Source: Candidatus Pelagibacter sp.
GTDB taxonomy: Bacteria > Pseudomonadota > Alphaproteobacteria > Pelagibacterales > Pelagibacteraceae
Assembly (NCBI GenBank): GCA_028097945.1
Contig: JAOHFJ010000002.1
Location: 1-64,000, forward strand
DNA length: 64,000 bases
Direction of reading: 5' to 3'
In this document: piece after piece, positions 37,547-46,891 of the stretch
How the letters are laid out: each line of letters opens with the position of its first letter
Numbering within the stretch: the first letter of the stretch is position 1
The notes under the pieces: model-generated
What the model was told of the DNA's origin: nothing
Databases searched by the model: none
What the model saw: only the letters and a program-made list of their open reading frames with translations
Position numbers and translations under genes: made by a program

Positions 37547-38421
37547 TAAAATTTTCTTTCTAAAATGAACTCAATCGTGTTTGTTAAATCTTTTGCTTTT
37601 TTTCCATGTTTTTTTAATTTACGCAATATGTTTTTCTTCAAATTATTTGCATACAAATTAGCTTTATTTTCGCCCATTAAATTTAATAAAGTTGATTTAC
37701 CTTTTTTTTTATCTTTTTTCACTGGTTTACCAACTAATTTTATAGAACCTTTGTTGTCTAAAAAATCATCAGCAAATTGAAATAGTAATCCTATCTCCTC
37801 ACCTAAATTGCTTAAAAATTTTTTTTCTTTATTATTTTTATTAGCAACTGCTGCTACTGAGTATAAACAAAAGTTAAATAGTTTGCCTGTTTTTTTCTTT
37901 TGCATATCTATAATTTGTTTTAAATTTTTTTTTTTATTTTCAAATTTTAAATCTAACTCTTGTCCACCAGCTATACCAGTGTGTCCAGAACAACTTGCTA
38001 ATGATTTTATAATTTCATTTTTTATCTTCGAGTTGAGTGAATATTTTTTATCTGCAATAATCTCGAAAGCTAACGTCAATAAAGAACTTCCAGCCAATAC
38101 CGCTGATGCTTCTCCAAATTTAATGTGCGTTGATGGTTTACCTCTTCTTAAAGAGTCATTATCCATGCATGGTAAATCATCGTGTATCAATGAATATGAG
38201 TGAATACACTCAACAGCCGCACAAATATTTATAAGACTTTTTTCACTAATATTAAATATTTTACCAGTATCTAAAATAATAGTTGATCTAATCTTTTTTC
38301 CCCCAGATATAACACCGTACTTCATGGGTTTGACTAGTAAAGAATTTTTTTGTTTTTTTATAAAGTTAATCAAAAATTGATCAACTTTTTTAGCATTTTT
38401 TAATAATTTTTTTTTTATCAT
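37546..38421 (-). CDS. ispA: Farnesyl/geranyl diphosphate synthase
   Basis: Short-chain prenyltransferase making C15 (or C10/C20) diphosphate. 291 residues. GGKKIRSTI, first Asp-rich motif with the two-residue insert typical of bacterial FPPS ([13 protein letters not shown]), [19 protein letters not shown] and second motif [10 protein letters not shown]. Lies between xseB and dxs as in many proteobacteria. Exact chain length cannot be fixed from sequence. Confidence 0.93.
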   Translation of the reverse strand: MIKKKLLKNAKKVDQFLINFIKKQKNSLLVKPMKYGVISGGKKIRSTIILDTGKIFNISEKSLINICAAVECIHSYSLIHDDLPCMDNDSLRRGKPSTHIKFGEASAVLAGSSLLTLAFEIIADKKYSLNSKIKNEIIKSLASCSGHTGIAGGQELDLKFENKKKNLKQIIDMQKKKTGKLFNFCLYSVAAVANKNNKEKKFLSNLGEEIGLLFQFADDFLDNKGSIKLVGKPVKKDKKKGKSTLLNLMGENKANLYANNLKKNILRKLKKHGKKAKDLTNTIEFILERKF

Positions 38422-38424
38422 TCC

Positions 38425-38631
38425 TTATTTTTTCTTAGAAATTTCTTTTAATTTTTCTTTAAATAAACTATCTATATGTTTGTTGAGTTGTATTAACCTA
38501 TTATATTCATCAATTGACTTATCTAAATTAGTGTCTTGATTTTCTAGTTTAATCAAAATAGCATCAATTTCATCTCTAGCCTCTTTTAATGATTTACTTT
38601 TAACATCAGCTGGAATATTTTCATTTTTCAT
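38425..38631 (-). CDS. xseB: Exodeoxyribonuclease VII small subunit
   Basis: 68 residues. The XseB helical hairpin is clear: SLKEARDEIDAILIKLENQDTNLDKSIDEY (in shorter parts) followed by LIQLNKHIDSLFKEKL. Forms the multi-copy regulatory coat of XseA, which is not in this window. Its start is only 21 bases from the divergent tsaC start, so its promoter must overlap that gap and coding sequence. Confidence 0.93.
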   Translation of the reverse strand: MKNENIPADVKSKSLKEARDEIDAILIKLENQDTNLDKSIDEYNRLIQLNKHIDSLFKEKLKEISKKK

Positions 38632-38652
38632 CTAATAAATAATATTTACATT

Positions 38653-39609
38653 ATGAAAAATAACTATTCAAATATATTTACATTTAATAGAAAAACTTTA
38701 AGTAAAACTATAAAATATTTGAATAATGGTAATATTGCTGGGTTGCCAACTGAGACTGTTTACGGTTTGGGTGGAAATGCTTATAGCAAACGTTCTATAG
38801 AAAAAATATTTAAATTAAAAGGTAGGCCAAAATCAAACCCTTTAATAATTCATTATTTTAATTTGAGCAAAGCTTTAAAAGATGTTGAAATCAATAAAAA
38901 CTTCTTAAAATTATATAAAAAATTTTGTCCTGGCCCAATTACTTTTATTTTAAATAAAAAAATTAATTCAAAGATTAATCCACTTGCATCTGCTAAATTA
39001 ACTACAGTAGCCGTTAGATTTCCAAAACATAAGGTTATTAGAACTATTTTAAAAAAAATTAATTTTCCTTTAGCGATGCCAAGCGCAAATAAATCTTTTA
39101 ACGTGAGTCCTGTTTGTGCTTTAGATGTAGTTGATGAGTTTAAAAAAAAAGTAAAGTTAATTATTGATGGTGGAAAATCTAAAATTGGAATAGAGTCAAC
39201 AGTGATTGATTTAACTAAATTTCCTGAAATTTTAAGGCCTGGAATAATAGACAATAGTTTAATCAAAAAAATTTTAAAGTCAAAATTAATTAAAAGATCT
39301 AAATCAAAAAGATTAAGATCTCCGGGAATGATGAAAAAACACTATTCTCCTGGCATACCGGTTTTAATTAATCAAAAAAAACATGATGCAAAAAGCGCAT
39401 TTATATATCTTGGTAAAAGATATAAAAAAAACAAATATTTCTTTAGCTTAAGTGAGAAATCAAATTTAAAAGAAGCGGCATCAAATTTATATAAACTTTT
39501 AAGAACAATTAAAAGAAAGGGGTACGAAAAGATTCAAATAGGCAAAATTCCGAATAAAGGTTCTGGAATAGCAATAAACGATAGAATAAAAAGAGCTTCA
39601 AAAAATTAA
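38653..39609 (+). CDS. tsaC: L-threonylcarbamoyladenylate synthase, Sua5 type
   Basis: Makes the threonylcarbamoyl-AMP used for t6A37 in ANN-decoding tRNAs. 318 residues: a YrdC domain (GLPTETVYGLGGNA, KGRPKSNPLIIH, MPSANKSFNVSP, GIESTVIDL, LRPGII) linked to a C-terminal Sua5 domain (about 210-318), starting after SPGMMKKHYSPG. The tail SKGIAI-like GSGIAINDRIKRASKN matches the family end. First gene of a plus-strand run and joined to the ABC ATPase gene by a TAATG overlap. Confidence 0.95.
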   Translation: MKNNYSNIFTFNRKTLSKTIKYLNNGNIAGLPTETVYGLGGNAYSKRSIEKIFKLKGRPKSNPLIIHYFNLSKALKDVEINKNFLKLYKKFCPGPITFILNKKINSKINPLASAKLTTVAVRFPKHKVIRTILKKINFPLAMPSANKSFNVSPVCALDVVDEFKKKVKLIIDGGKSKIGIESTVIDLTKFPEILRPGIIDNSLIKKILKSKLIKRSKSKRLRSPGMMKKHYSPGIPVLINQKKHDAKSAFIYLGKRYKKNKYFFSLSEKSNLKEAASNLYKLLRTIKRKGYEKIQIGKIPNKGSGIAINDRIKRASKN

Positions 39610-40343
39610 TGGAACTAAAAGTTAAAAATATTTCAAAAAAATTTAATTCGCTAATAGCTGTAAATGATATTAGCTTTGAAATTGAAAAAAATAAAGTTAT
39701 GGGTCTTCTTGGTCCTAATGGTTGTGGTAAAACAACTTCGATAGGAATGATGCTAGGATTAATTACGCCTACTAGTGGGCAAATTTTTATAAATGGAATT
39801 GCTCTTGAACCTAAAAGCAGAATTAAACTATTGAGTTTGATGAACTTTGCGTCTCCGTATATAGAATTACCAAAGAAACTAACCGTCAGACAAAATTTAG
39901 AAGTTTACGCAAGATTATATGGTGTAAGAGAAATTAAACAAAGAACAAATGAAATGATCGAGGATTTAAATTTACAAAAATTTTTAAACAAAAAAACAGG
40001 AGAACTTTCTTCAGGTCAAAAAAATCGTGTTGCTTTAGCAAAGTCATTAATAAATAAACCTAAATTACTATTTTTAGACGAGCCTACAGCCAGTTTAGAC
40101 CCAGATGTTGGTGATTTTGTAAGAGAATATATTGAAAGATATAAAAGAGATAATGAGCTAACAATTTTATTAGCGTCACATAACATGAGGGAAATTGAAA
40201 GATTGTGTGATGGAATAATAATGATGAAAGATGGCCAAATCGTTGATAGGGGGACTAGTGATCAACTGATAAAAAAACATGGAAGAGAAAATTTGGAAGA
40301 TACATTTTTAAAAATAGCAAGGAGTAAAAATGAATTGGAATAA
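39609..40343 (+). CDS. ABC-2 type transporter ATP-binding protein
   Basis: 244 residues. Walker A GPNGCGKT at about 35-42, Q-loop region NFASPYIELPKKLTV, signature LSSGQKNRVAL, Walker B LLFLDEPTASLDP and switch His in LLASHNM. Works with the permease whose start overlaps by 14 bases. The family exports polysaccharides, lipids or drugs; the neighbouring surface-modification genes hint at an envelope glycoconjugate, but the substrate is unknown. Confidence 0.93.
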   Translation: MELKVKNISKKFNSLIAVNDISFEIEKNKVMGLLGPNGCGKTTSIGMMLGLITPTSGQIFINGIALEPKSRIKLLSLMNFASPYIELPKKLTVRQNLEVYARLYGVREIKQRTNEMIEDLNLQKFLNKKTGELSSGQKNRVALAKSLINKPKLLFLDEPTASLDPDVGDFVREYIERYKRDNELTILLASHNMREIERLCDGIIMMKDGQIVDRGTSDQLIKKHGRENLEDTFLKIARSKNELE

Positions 40344-41121
40344 AATATTTGCATTAAGTTTAAGACATTTATATTTAATCAAAGGATCTTTTCCCAGAAT
40401 TTTAGATTTGATATACTGGCCTACAATTCAAATATTTCTTTGGGGCTTTATATCAAAGTTTTTTACATTAAATTCATCATTCTACGAAAATACAGTTGGA
40501 ATTATTTTAAGTGCAGCAATACTTTATGATTTTCTTTTTCGATCAAGCATCAGCTATAACATGATGTTTCTTGAAGAAATTTGGAGTAGAAATTTTACAA
40601 ATCTGTTCATTGCACCGATAAGACTAAGTGAGATAATTGCTGCACTAACATTTACTGCAATCTTAAGAACTTTAATCGGTTTAGTTCCAGCTGCTTTATT
40701 AGCAATACCGTTTTTTGGTGTTTCGATATTTAAAATTGGAAGTCCTCTTATTTTTTTATTAATTACTCTTTATATATTTGGTGTCACCTTGGGTCTTTTA
40801 GTTACAGCAGGACTAATAAGATTTGGACCGTCTTTTGAAAATATTGCTTGGGCAAGTCTATTTTTTTTAGCACCACTAGGCTGTATTTATTATCCAATCG
40901 AAATACTTCCAAGTTGGCTGCAAATTATAGCAAAATTACTTCCTTTAGTTCATATATTTGAAGAGATGAGAAATATATTAATTTATGATATCATAAATTA
41001 TTCTCAAATATTTAAAGCTATTTTAATATCTTTTTTATATTTTATGATAGGGGTAATCATTTTTTACCTTTCTTATGATGGAGCCAAAAATAGAGGAACT
41101 TTAATTAATATGGGTGAATAA
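40330..41121 (+). CDS. ABC-2 type transporter permease
   Basis: 263 residues with about six hydrophobic helices in the ABC-2 arrangement; the C-terminal region has the characteristic LAPLGCIYYPIEILPSWLQIIAKLLPLVHIFEEMR segment (seen in parts), equivalent to the family's pre-helix-6 motif. AAGGAG lies seven bases before the ATG. Translationally tied to the ATPase gene; the next gene starts 2 bases after the stop. Confidence 0.92.
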   Translation: MNWNKIFALSLRHLYLIKGSFPRILDLIYWPTIQIFLWGFISKFFTLNSSFYENTVGIILSAAILYDFLFRSSISYNMMFLEEIWSRNFTNLFIAPIRLSEIIAALTFTAILRTLIGLVPAALLAIPFFGVSIFKIGSPLIFLLITLYIFGVTLGLLVTAGLIRFGPSFENIAWASLFFLAPLGCIYYPIEILPSWLQIIAKLLPLVHIFEEMRNILIYDIINYSQIFKAILISFLYFMIGVIIFYLSYDGAKNRGTLINMGE

Positions 41122-41123
41122 AT

Positions 41124-41831
41124 ATGCATAAAAATATTGATAAAATTAAAAATTTAGAAGGTTCACCAAAAGTCATAAAGAAATTATTTAGTAAAGGCGA
41201 AATAGAAAAATTTTTAGAGTTATACAAAAACTTACCTACAACCGTACATAACAAAAAGCAGAACGTTATTAAGAAAAGATGGCTTAAAAATTTTAATAAG
41301 GAGCTTGAGAATATTTTTTATGAAAAAGTGAAAAATGAAATTGGTGATTTCAAAATGGATAATCTAAAGGATGAAAATAATGAAGATATTTTAGGACTTT
41401 TTCAAGAGAGTTATAATCCTATCGGTTTACACGTTGATGCTGGATTTAATTTAGATGAAATTATTTTTAAACAAACATTAATTCCTCTTAGTTCTAAAGG
41501 TAGTACAGTCATATTTAAAAATAAATTCTATGGAAACTCAACAAATTTTACTATTGATGAAAATGAGCTTAATATTAAAAATCTTAATTATGGTCAAAAT
41601 ATAAGATCTTCTGAGCATTTAAATATCTACGAAAAAAAACCGTTTAATCAAGATCATCATAAAAAATATCTAGAGCATGAAAAAATTGAAAATCTTTCAG
41701 GACTGGAAATTGATTTAGTTTATGAGTGGGAAGTAGGGTCAATGTTAATCTTTGATAGAACTAGACTTCATTGTTCCTCGTCTTTAATCGAAGGGAAAAA
41801 AATAGGTCTCACTACTTTTACAAAAAAGTAA
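41124..41831 (+). CDS. Putative 2-oxoglutarate/Fe(II)-dependent oxygenase-like protein
   Basis: 235 residues, not a family I can name exactly. The clue is a possible facial triad: His103 and Asp105 in GLHVDAGF and His216 in DRTRLHCSSS, with a basic patch (Lys226/227) and GLTTFTK after it, spaced as in double-stranded beta-helix 2OG oxygenases. WEVGSMLIFDRTRLH resembles the last strands of that fold. The Arg normally binding 2-oxoglutarate is not obvious. Sits 2 bases after the permease and 10 before an FkbM methyltransferase, so it may modify a surface glycan or small molecule. Confidence 0.55.
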   Translation: MHKNIDKIKNLEGSPKVIKKLFSKGEIEKFLELYKNLPTTVHNKKQNVIKKRWLKNFNKELENIFYEKVKNEIGDFKMDNLKDENNEDILGLFQESYNPIGLHVDAGFNLDEIIFKQTLIPLSSKGSTVIFKNKFYGNSTNFTIDENELNIKNLNYGQNIRSSEHLNIYEKKPFNQDHHKKYLEHEKIENLSGLEIDLVYEWEVGSMLIFDRTRLHCSSSLIEGKKIGLTTFTKK

Positions 41832-41841
41832 ATTTTTAATA

Positions 41842-42786
41842 ATGTCTAAAAAAATTTATAAGATTTTTAGAAGTTTGATAAAAGTTATACTACCAATTAT
41901 TTTCAAAATTTTGATTAAATTAAAATTAAATCGAAGAGTTATTAATTTTTTGAGTGAAAAAAGTTACAAAAGTAATGAAAAATATAATTTTGTATCATTA
42001 ATAAAAAAATTAATCAAAAATAAAAAAATCATTGCTTTAGATGTTGGTGCACAAGGAGGTTTCAATTCAGATTTTTTTTTTCCAGAAAAATATAATTTAT
42101 TTTTTGAAGATATACTTATAGAGCCAATAAAAACAGAGGCGTTGAAATTAAAAGAAAAGAAATTTGTTATCAATAAAGGATTGTGGAATAAAAAAGAAAA
42201 AAAGACATTGTATATTCTTGACAAAAGACTTGGGAGCTCATCCATGTATAAACCAGATGAAAAAAAATTTGATTTATATAACATGGATAATAAAGATTTT
42301 GACAATTTTAAAATTACCCGAACAATTGAAATTGAATGCGATACTATGAGCAATCAACTTTCCGAACTAGACATAAAAAGTTTGGATTATCTTAAAATAG
42401 ACACACAAGGAGCAGAACTTGAAATTTTAAAAGGAATAGGAAACTTTCGACCTCTATTGATAAAAATAGAAGCACATTTTTTTTCAATGTATAAGAATGT
42501 CCCTGATTGGAATAAATTAGTTAATTATTTAGGAGATCTTAATTATGTATTAATTGATTGGAAAGAAATTGGGGGTCACAATACAAGAGTTCCGGTTGAA
42601 GCTGACATGATTTTTATACCAAACTTTAATAATGAAACTGGTAAAAATTTAATAAAAGATAATGCAGAAAAATTCATAAGTCTAATGTTAATTTTTGGAC
42701 AAATAAAACTTTTACAAATTTTGATGAAGAGATTTGAAATAGATAATAAAGAAATCGAGAATTTAGAGGATAATTACTTTAACTAA
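41842..42786 (+). CDS. FkbM family SAM-dependent methyltransferase
   Basis: 314 residues. The N-terminal 65 residues are basic and helix-rich. The Rossmann core follows: IALDVGAQGGFNSDFF (SAM loop), LIEPIKTEA, KGLWNKKEKKTLYI, then the FkbM hallmark LDYLKIDTQGAELEILKGI and LLIKIEAHF. Such enzymes O-methylate sugars or other small molecules and are common in polysaccharide clusters. Overlaps the GT17 gene by one base. The acceptor is unknown. Confidence 0.88.
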   Translation: MSKKIYKIFRSLIKVILPIIFKILIKLKLNRRVINFLSEKSYKSNEKYNFVSLIKKLIKNKKIIALDVGAQGGFNSDFFFPEKYNLFFEDILIEPIKTEALKLKEKKFVINKGLWNKKEKKTLYILDKRLGSSSMYKPDEKKFDLYNMDNKDFDNFKITRTIEIECDTMSNQLSELDIKSLDYLKIDTQGAELEILKGIGNFRPLLIKIEAHFFSMYKNVPDWNKLVNYLGDLNYVLIDWKEIGGHNTRVPVEADMIFIPNFNNETGKNLIKDNAEKFISLMLIFGQIKLLQILMKRFEIDNKEIENLEDNYFN

Positions 42787-43586
42787 TGGCTGTTTACGAC
42801 TGTTTTCAATATTTCAATGAGGACCATATCGTAGATTTACGTTTAAATATTTTAGATAAATTCGTAGATTATTTTGTTATCTCAGAATCTACAAAAACTC
42901 ACCAAGGAAAAGATAAAAAATTAAATTTTGATGTAAATAAATTTCCTAGATTTAAAAAGAAGATAATTTATATAATTGCTGATTATAAAGAAAATATTGA
43001 TTTTGATAAACATACCGGTGGGGAGTCTCCTATTGAACAACATCAAAGAAATTCACTGATAAAAGGCCTGAAAAATTCTCTACCAGATGATCTTATAATT
43101 TTGTCAGACTCAGATGAAATACCTGACTTAACGAAATTAAGCGAAATAAAAAAAAATAAAAAATTTATAGCATTTTCGCAAAAGATGTTTATGTATAAAT
43201 TAAATTTACAAAACTTAGATGAGAGCAATTGGATAGGTTCAAGAATTACAAAAAGAAAAAATATTAAATCGATGCAAGATTTAAGAAATTTAAAATTTAA
43301 GAACTACTCTTTTTGGAGAATAGATAAATACAATCAGCAAATTATAAAAGGAGGATGGCACTTTTCTTATATGCAAACTCCAAAACAAATATTGAATAAA
43401 GTAAAATCCTTTTCCCATGGTGAATATAATAGTGAGCAATTGAATGAAAAAAAAATTGAAGAAAAAATACTTAGAAATGAAGATATTTTTGGACGTGGTA
43501 TAAAATTAAGAAAAATTACTTTAGATGAAAGCTATCCTAAATTCGTAATTGAAAATAAACAGAGGTTTTTAGATTGGATTATTTAA
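42786..43586 (+). CDS. Glycosyltransferase family 17 protein
   Basis: 266 residues resembling beta-1,4-N-acetylglucosaminyltransferase family GT17: MAVYDCFQYFNED at the start, LDKFVDYFVISESTKTHQG, the metal-binding acidic motif in DDLIILSDSDEIPDL (about 99-113), and GGWHFSYMQTPKQILNKVKSFSH near residues 195-217. Probably adds a sugar to a cell-surface glycan. Last gene of the transporter/oxygenase/methyltransferase group, and immediately followed by tRNA-Arg on the other strand. Confidence 0.85.
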   Translation: MAVYDCFQYFNEDHIVDLRLNILDKFVDYFVISESTKTHQGKDKKLNFDVNKFPRFKKKIIYIIADYKENIDFDKHTGGESPIEQHQRNSLIKGLKNSLPDDLIILSDSDEIPDLTKLSEIKKNKKFIAFSQKMFMYKLNLQNLDESNWIGSRITKRKNIKSMQDLRNLKFKNYSFWRIDKYNQQIIKGGWHFSYMQTPKQILNKVKSFSHGEYNSEQLNEKKIEEKILRNEDIFGRGIKLRKITLDESYPKFVIENKQRFLDWII

Positions 43587-43591
43587 AAAAA

Positions 43592-43669
43592 TGGTGCGCC
43601 GGATAGGAGTCGAACCCATAACCTCCGGAGCCGAAATCCGGCGCTCTATCCAGTTGAAGCTACCGGCGC
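43592..43669 (-). tRNA. tRNA-Arg (anticodon UCG)
   Basis: 78 bases with encoded CCA. Acceptor GCGCCGG pairs with CCGGCGC; anticodon stem CCGGA/TCCGG encloses loop TTTCGGC, giving anticodon TCG; T arm ATGGG-TTCGACT-CCTAT. Reads CGN-type codons. Lies between the GT17 gene and rluD, only 24 bases from the latter, and borders the surface-glycan gene group. Confidence 0.96.
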
Positions 43670-43670
43670 A

Positions 43671-43702
43671 TTATGGATAATTTAAATTAATTTATGGATA
43701 AT
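43671..43702. repeat. Direct repeat of 11 bases duplicating the rluD start region
   Basis: TTATGGATAAT occurs at 43671-43681 and 43692-43702, a 21-base period. The second copy contains the rluD ATG; the first makes an in-frame decoy of five codons (ATG GAT AAT TTA AAT) ended by TAA. Read in reverse, the copies form part of the probable tRNA-Arg promoter. Looks like a small tandem duplication. Confidence 0.6.
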
Positions 43703-44674
43703 ACAATTAAATTTTCTGTTGATACAAAAAATAGTGAGAAAAGATTGGATGTTTTTTTGGCAGAAAACATTAACCATTTAACAAGATCATTTCTAAAAAA
43801 GTTAATTGAAAGTAAACAGGTTAAGTTAAATAATTTTGTGCAAACTTCTCCGTCTACTAAAATCAAATATAAGGACCTTATTTATGTGAATATTGCACAA
43901 AATCATGAACGAAACATTTACCCAAAAAAAATTGATCTGAATATTATCCATGAGGATAAGAGTATCTTAATAATCAATAAGCCCAAAGGAATGGTGGTTC
44001 ATCCAGGAGCAGGTAATTACGATAACACTTTAGTAAATGCATTATTATACAAATATAAGAAAAACTTATCTGACATAAATGGTTCTTTGAGGCCTGGCAT
44101 CGTTCATAGAATAGATAAAGAAACTAGCGGTCTACTTGTAATTGCAAAAAATAATTTTGCACACTCATTCTTAAGCAATCAGTTTAGCGAACATACCATA
44201 AAAAGAAAATATTTATGTTTATCTTGGGGTGTGATTAGGCCTCTTAATGGTAAAATTAGTACATTGATCGCTAGAGATAAAAAAAATCGACAATTAATGA
44301 CTGTAAGTGATGTGAATGGGAAAAAAGCGATTACAAATTATAAGACAATTCAAATCTTTAACATAAAAGATATTCCAAAAATTAGTTTAATTGAATGTGA
44401 ATTAGAAACAGGAAGAACTCATCAAATAAGAGTGCATTTCAAATATAAAGGCACTTCCTTGCTTGGAGATAAACAGTATGGAAAAAAAAATATGAGGTTT
44501 AAAAAGATTAATAATGAATTTTTTATAAAATTGAACAAATTATCTGGTCAGGCCTTGCATGCTAAAACATTAGAATTTATACACCCCACAACAAAAAAAA
44601 GGATGAGTTTTAATTCAGATTTACCTGAGGGATTTAAAAAAATATTGAGTTTGCTTGAAAATTTAAGCAGTTGA
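43694..44674 (+). CDS. rluD: 23S rRNA pseudouridine synthase RluD family
   Basis: 326 residues. N-terminal S4 RNA-binding domain (RLDVFLAENINHLTRSFLKKLIESKQVKLN) followed by the RluA-type catalytic domain with the nucleophile Asp in HRIDKETSGLLVIAK, plus NKPKGMVVHPGAG and ETGRTHQIRVHF. RluD makes pseudouridines 1911/1915/1917 in helix 69; assignment to RluD rather than RluC rests on domain layout and its rpoH neighbour, an order known in other proteobacteria. Confidence 0.9.
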   Translation: MDNTIKFSVDTKNSEKRLDVFLAENINHLTRSFLKKLIESKQVKLNNFVQTSPSTKIKYKDLIYVNIAQNHERNIYPKKIDLNIIHEDKSILIINKPKGMVVHPGAGNYDNTLVNALLYKYKKNLSDINGSLRPGIVHRIDKETSGLLVIAKNNFAHSFLSNQFSEHTIKRKYLCLSWGVIRPLNGKISTLIARDKKNRQLMTVSDVNGKKAITNYKTIQIFNIKDIPKISLIECELETGRTHQIRVHFKYKGTSLLGDKQYGKKNMRFKKINNEFFIKLNKLSGQALHAKTLEFIHPTTKKRMSFNSDLPEGFKKILSLLENLSS

Positions 44675-44705
44675 AATATTAATTTTCATATATAAGTAGA
44701 TAATT

Positions 44706-45602
44706 ATGAGTAAAAAAAATCAGATGAGTAATCTTCCAGTTCCTTCGATTGGAGGATTATCAGTCTATTTAGCGCAAATTAAAAAATTTCCTATGCTTGA
44801 TGCAGAGGAAGAATATATGTTAGCAAAAAACTGGAGAGAAAATGGTAATTTAAAAGCTGCACATAAATTAGTTACTAGTCACTTAAGATTGGTTGCTAAA
44901 ATTGCAATGGGATACCGTGGCTATGGTCTTCCTGTAAATGAATTAATTTCAGAAGGAAATATAGGACTAATGCAAGCTGTAAAAAAATTTGATCCTGATA
45001 AAGGATTTAGGCTGGCTACTTATGCAATGTGGTGGATTAAAGCTTCAATCCAAGAGTATGTTTTAAGGTCGTGGAGCTTGGTAAAAATGGGAACAACAAC
45101 TGCTCAAAAAAAACTTTTTTTTAACTTAAAGAAACTTAAAAACCAAATTGCTCCAGGACAAGATGGTGATCTTCGAGATGAACAAGTGAATGAAATATCA
45201 AAAAGATTAGACGTGGACTCAAATGAAGTCGTAAATATGAATAGAAGAATGATGGGTCAAGAAAAATCATTAAATGATCCAATCAAAAGTGGTGAGACTG
45301 ATGAATGGCAAGATTGGTTAGTAGATGACAGTCTAGATCAAGAACTAGTTATTTCTCAAAAACAAGAGTATGACGACAAAAAGGAATTGTTAGAAAGTGC
45401 AATGAAGATCTTAAATGAGAGAGAGAAAGAAATTATTACCGCTAGAAGACTTTCTGAGGAACCAAAAACATTGGAGGAATTGAGTAAAAAATATAAAATT
45501 AGTAGAGAAAGAATTAGACAAATTGAAACTAAAGCTTTTGAAAAATTACAAAAATCTATGATTAACGCAAGTAAATCAAAAAATTTACTTCCCACTAATT
45601 AG
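44706..45602 (+). CDS. rpoH: RNA polymerase sigma-32 (heat-shock) factor
   Basis: 298 residues. Region 2 reads [48 protein letters not shown] (seen in parts), then the RpoH-specific box [10 protein letters not shown], and region 4 with [26 protein letters not shown]. Directs transcription of chaperone and protease genes; FtsH, which degrades it in other bacteria, is encoded about 4.5 kb away. Stop shares TTAG with the purA stop on minus. Confidence 0.97.
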   Translation: MSKKNQMSNLPVPSIGGLSVYLAQIKKFPMLDAEEEYMLAKNWRENGNLKAAHKLVTSHLRLVAKIAMGYRGYGLPVNELISEGNIGLMQAVKKFDPDKGFRLATYAMWWIKASIQEYVLRSWSLVKMGTTTAQKKLFFNLKKLKNQIAPGQDGDLRDEQVNEISKRLDVDSNEVVNMNRRMMGQEKSLNDPIKSGETDEWQDWLVDDSLDQELVISQKQEYDDKKELLESAMKILNEREKEIITARRLSEEPKTLEELSKKYKISRERIRQIETKAFEKLQKSMINASKSKNLLPTN

Positions 45603-46891
45603 TTATTAAATGGATCTTCAACTAAGATAGTATCCTCTCTCTCGGGGCTAGTGGATATGCTTGATATTCTTGCTTCGATGAAATCCTCTAGAGCGTGAAT
45701 ATATCTCTTAGCTTTATCTGGTAAATCTTTTAAATTTCTAATTCCCTGTGTTTGAGCTTTCCATCCTGGAAAAGTCTTATAAATTGGTTTTATATTAAAT
45801 TGATCTTGAGAAGCAGCTGGCAAATAATCTATTTTCTCTCCATTTAACTCATACCCAACGCACATTTTAATTTCTTCCAATTCATCTAAAACATCTAATT
45901 TTGTCAAAGCTATACCATTAATTCCGGAAATTTTTATTGTTTGTCTCACTAAAACTCCATCAAACCAACCACATCTTCTTTTTCTTGCAGTGACAGTTCC
46001 AAATTCTTTCCCTCTTTTACCTATACTTTCTCCTATCTCATCATTTAATTCTGTGGGAAATGGTCCGCTCCCCACTCTAGTAGTATATGCTTTTGTTATA
46101 CCTAGAATATAATTGATTTTATTAGGACCAGAACCTGATCCAGTTGCTGCCATCGCAGGCACAGTATTTGAAGATGTTACATAAGGGTAGGTACCGTGAT
46201 CAACATCTAAAAGAATTCCTTGAGCACCTTCGAATAAAATTTTTTTTCTTTCATTATTAAATTGATCAAGCTTTAACCACACAGGCTGAGCAAATTGTAA
46301 AATATCAGGTGCTATTTTTAATAATTCTTTTTTGAGCTTATCTTTTTCATAAATCTTCTTATTTAGACCCTTTCTGATGGCATTATGGTGTAATAATACA
46401 TTTTCTAGTCTGCTATCTAAGTTACTTTCTGATCTAAGATCCATCACTCTGATTGATCTTCTACCAACTTTATCTTCATAGCAGGGTCCTATACCGCGTC
46501 TAGTAGTTCCAATTTTTTCTTTTCCAGCAGCATCCTCTCTAATTTCATCCATCTCCTGATGAAAAGGTAAAATAAGAGAGGCTGACTCTGAAATCATAAA
46601 ATTTTCTGGAGTCACATCAACTCCTTGTTTTTTAATTTCCTCAATTTCTGTTAATAATGCCCAGGGATCAATTACAACTCCATTTCCAAGAATAGAAATT
46701 TTTCCTTTTCTGACTATACCTGAAGGTAGTAATCTTAATTTAAATATTTTTTTATCTATAACTAAAGTATGCCCTGCATTATGCCCTCCTTGAAATCTTA
46801 CAACTATATCTGCTTCACTAGAAAGCCAATCAACTATCTTTCCCTTTCCTTCGTCTCCCCACTGTGAACCTACAACAACAACATTTTTCAT
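45599..46891 (-). CDS. purA: Adenylosuccinate synthetase
   Basis: GTP-dependent conversion of IMP and aspartate to adenylosuccinate, the branch to AMP opposite to GuaB. 430 residues. GTP loop [16 protein letters not shown] with catalytic Asp, [45 protein letters not shown] (in parts) and [11 protein letters not shown]. Last gene of the long minus-strand run; one-base overlap with thiD. Confidence 0.98.
   Translation of the reverse strand: MKNVVVVGSQWGDEGKGKIVDWLSSEADIVVRFQGGHNAGHTLVIDKKIFKLRLLPSGIVRKGKISILGNGVVIDPWALLTEIEEIKKQGVDVTPENFMISESASLILPFHQEMDEIREDAAGKEKIGTTRRGIGPCYEDKVGRRSIRVMDLRSESNLDSRLENVLLHHNAIRKGLNKKIYEKDKLKKELLKIAPDILQFAQPVWLKLDQFNNERKKILFEGAQGILLDVDHGTYPYVTSSNTVPAMAATGSGSGPNKINYILGITKAYTTRVGSGPFPTELNDEIGESIGKRGKEFGTVTARKRRCGWFDGVLVRQTIKISGINGIALTKLDVLDELEEIKMCVGYELNGEKIDYLPAASQDQFNIKPIYKTFPGWKAQTQGIRNLKDLPDKAKRYIHALEDFIEARISSISTSPEREDTILVEDPFNN

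Noticed and set aside
35384..38203. Several frames antisense to aroC, dxs and ispA
   Set aside because: Each is explained by the complement of conserved coding sequence on the other strand.
43592..43669. tRNA-Arg as an attachment site for an integrated element
   Set aside because: No integrase gene and no repeated copy of the tRNA 3' end elsewhere in the window.
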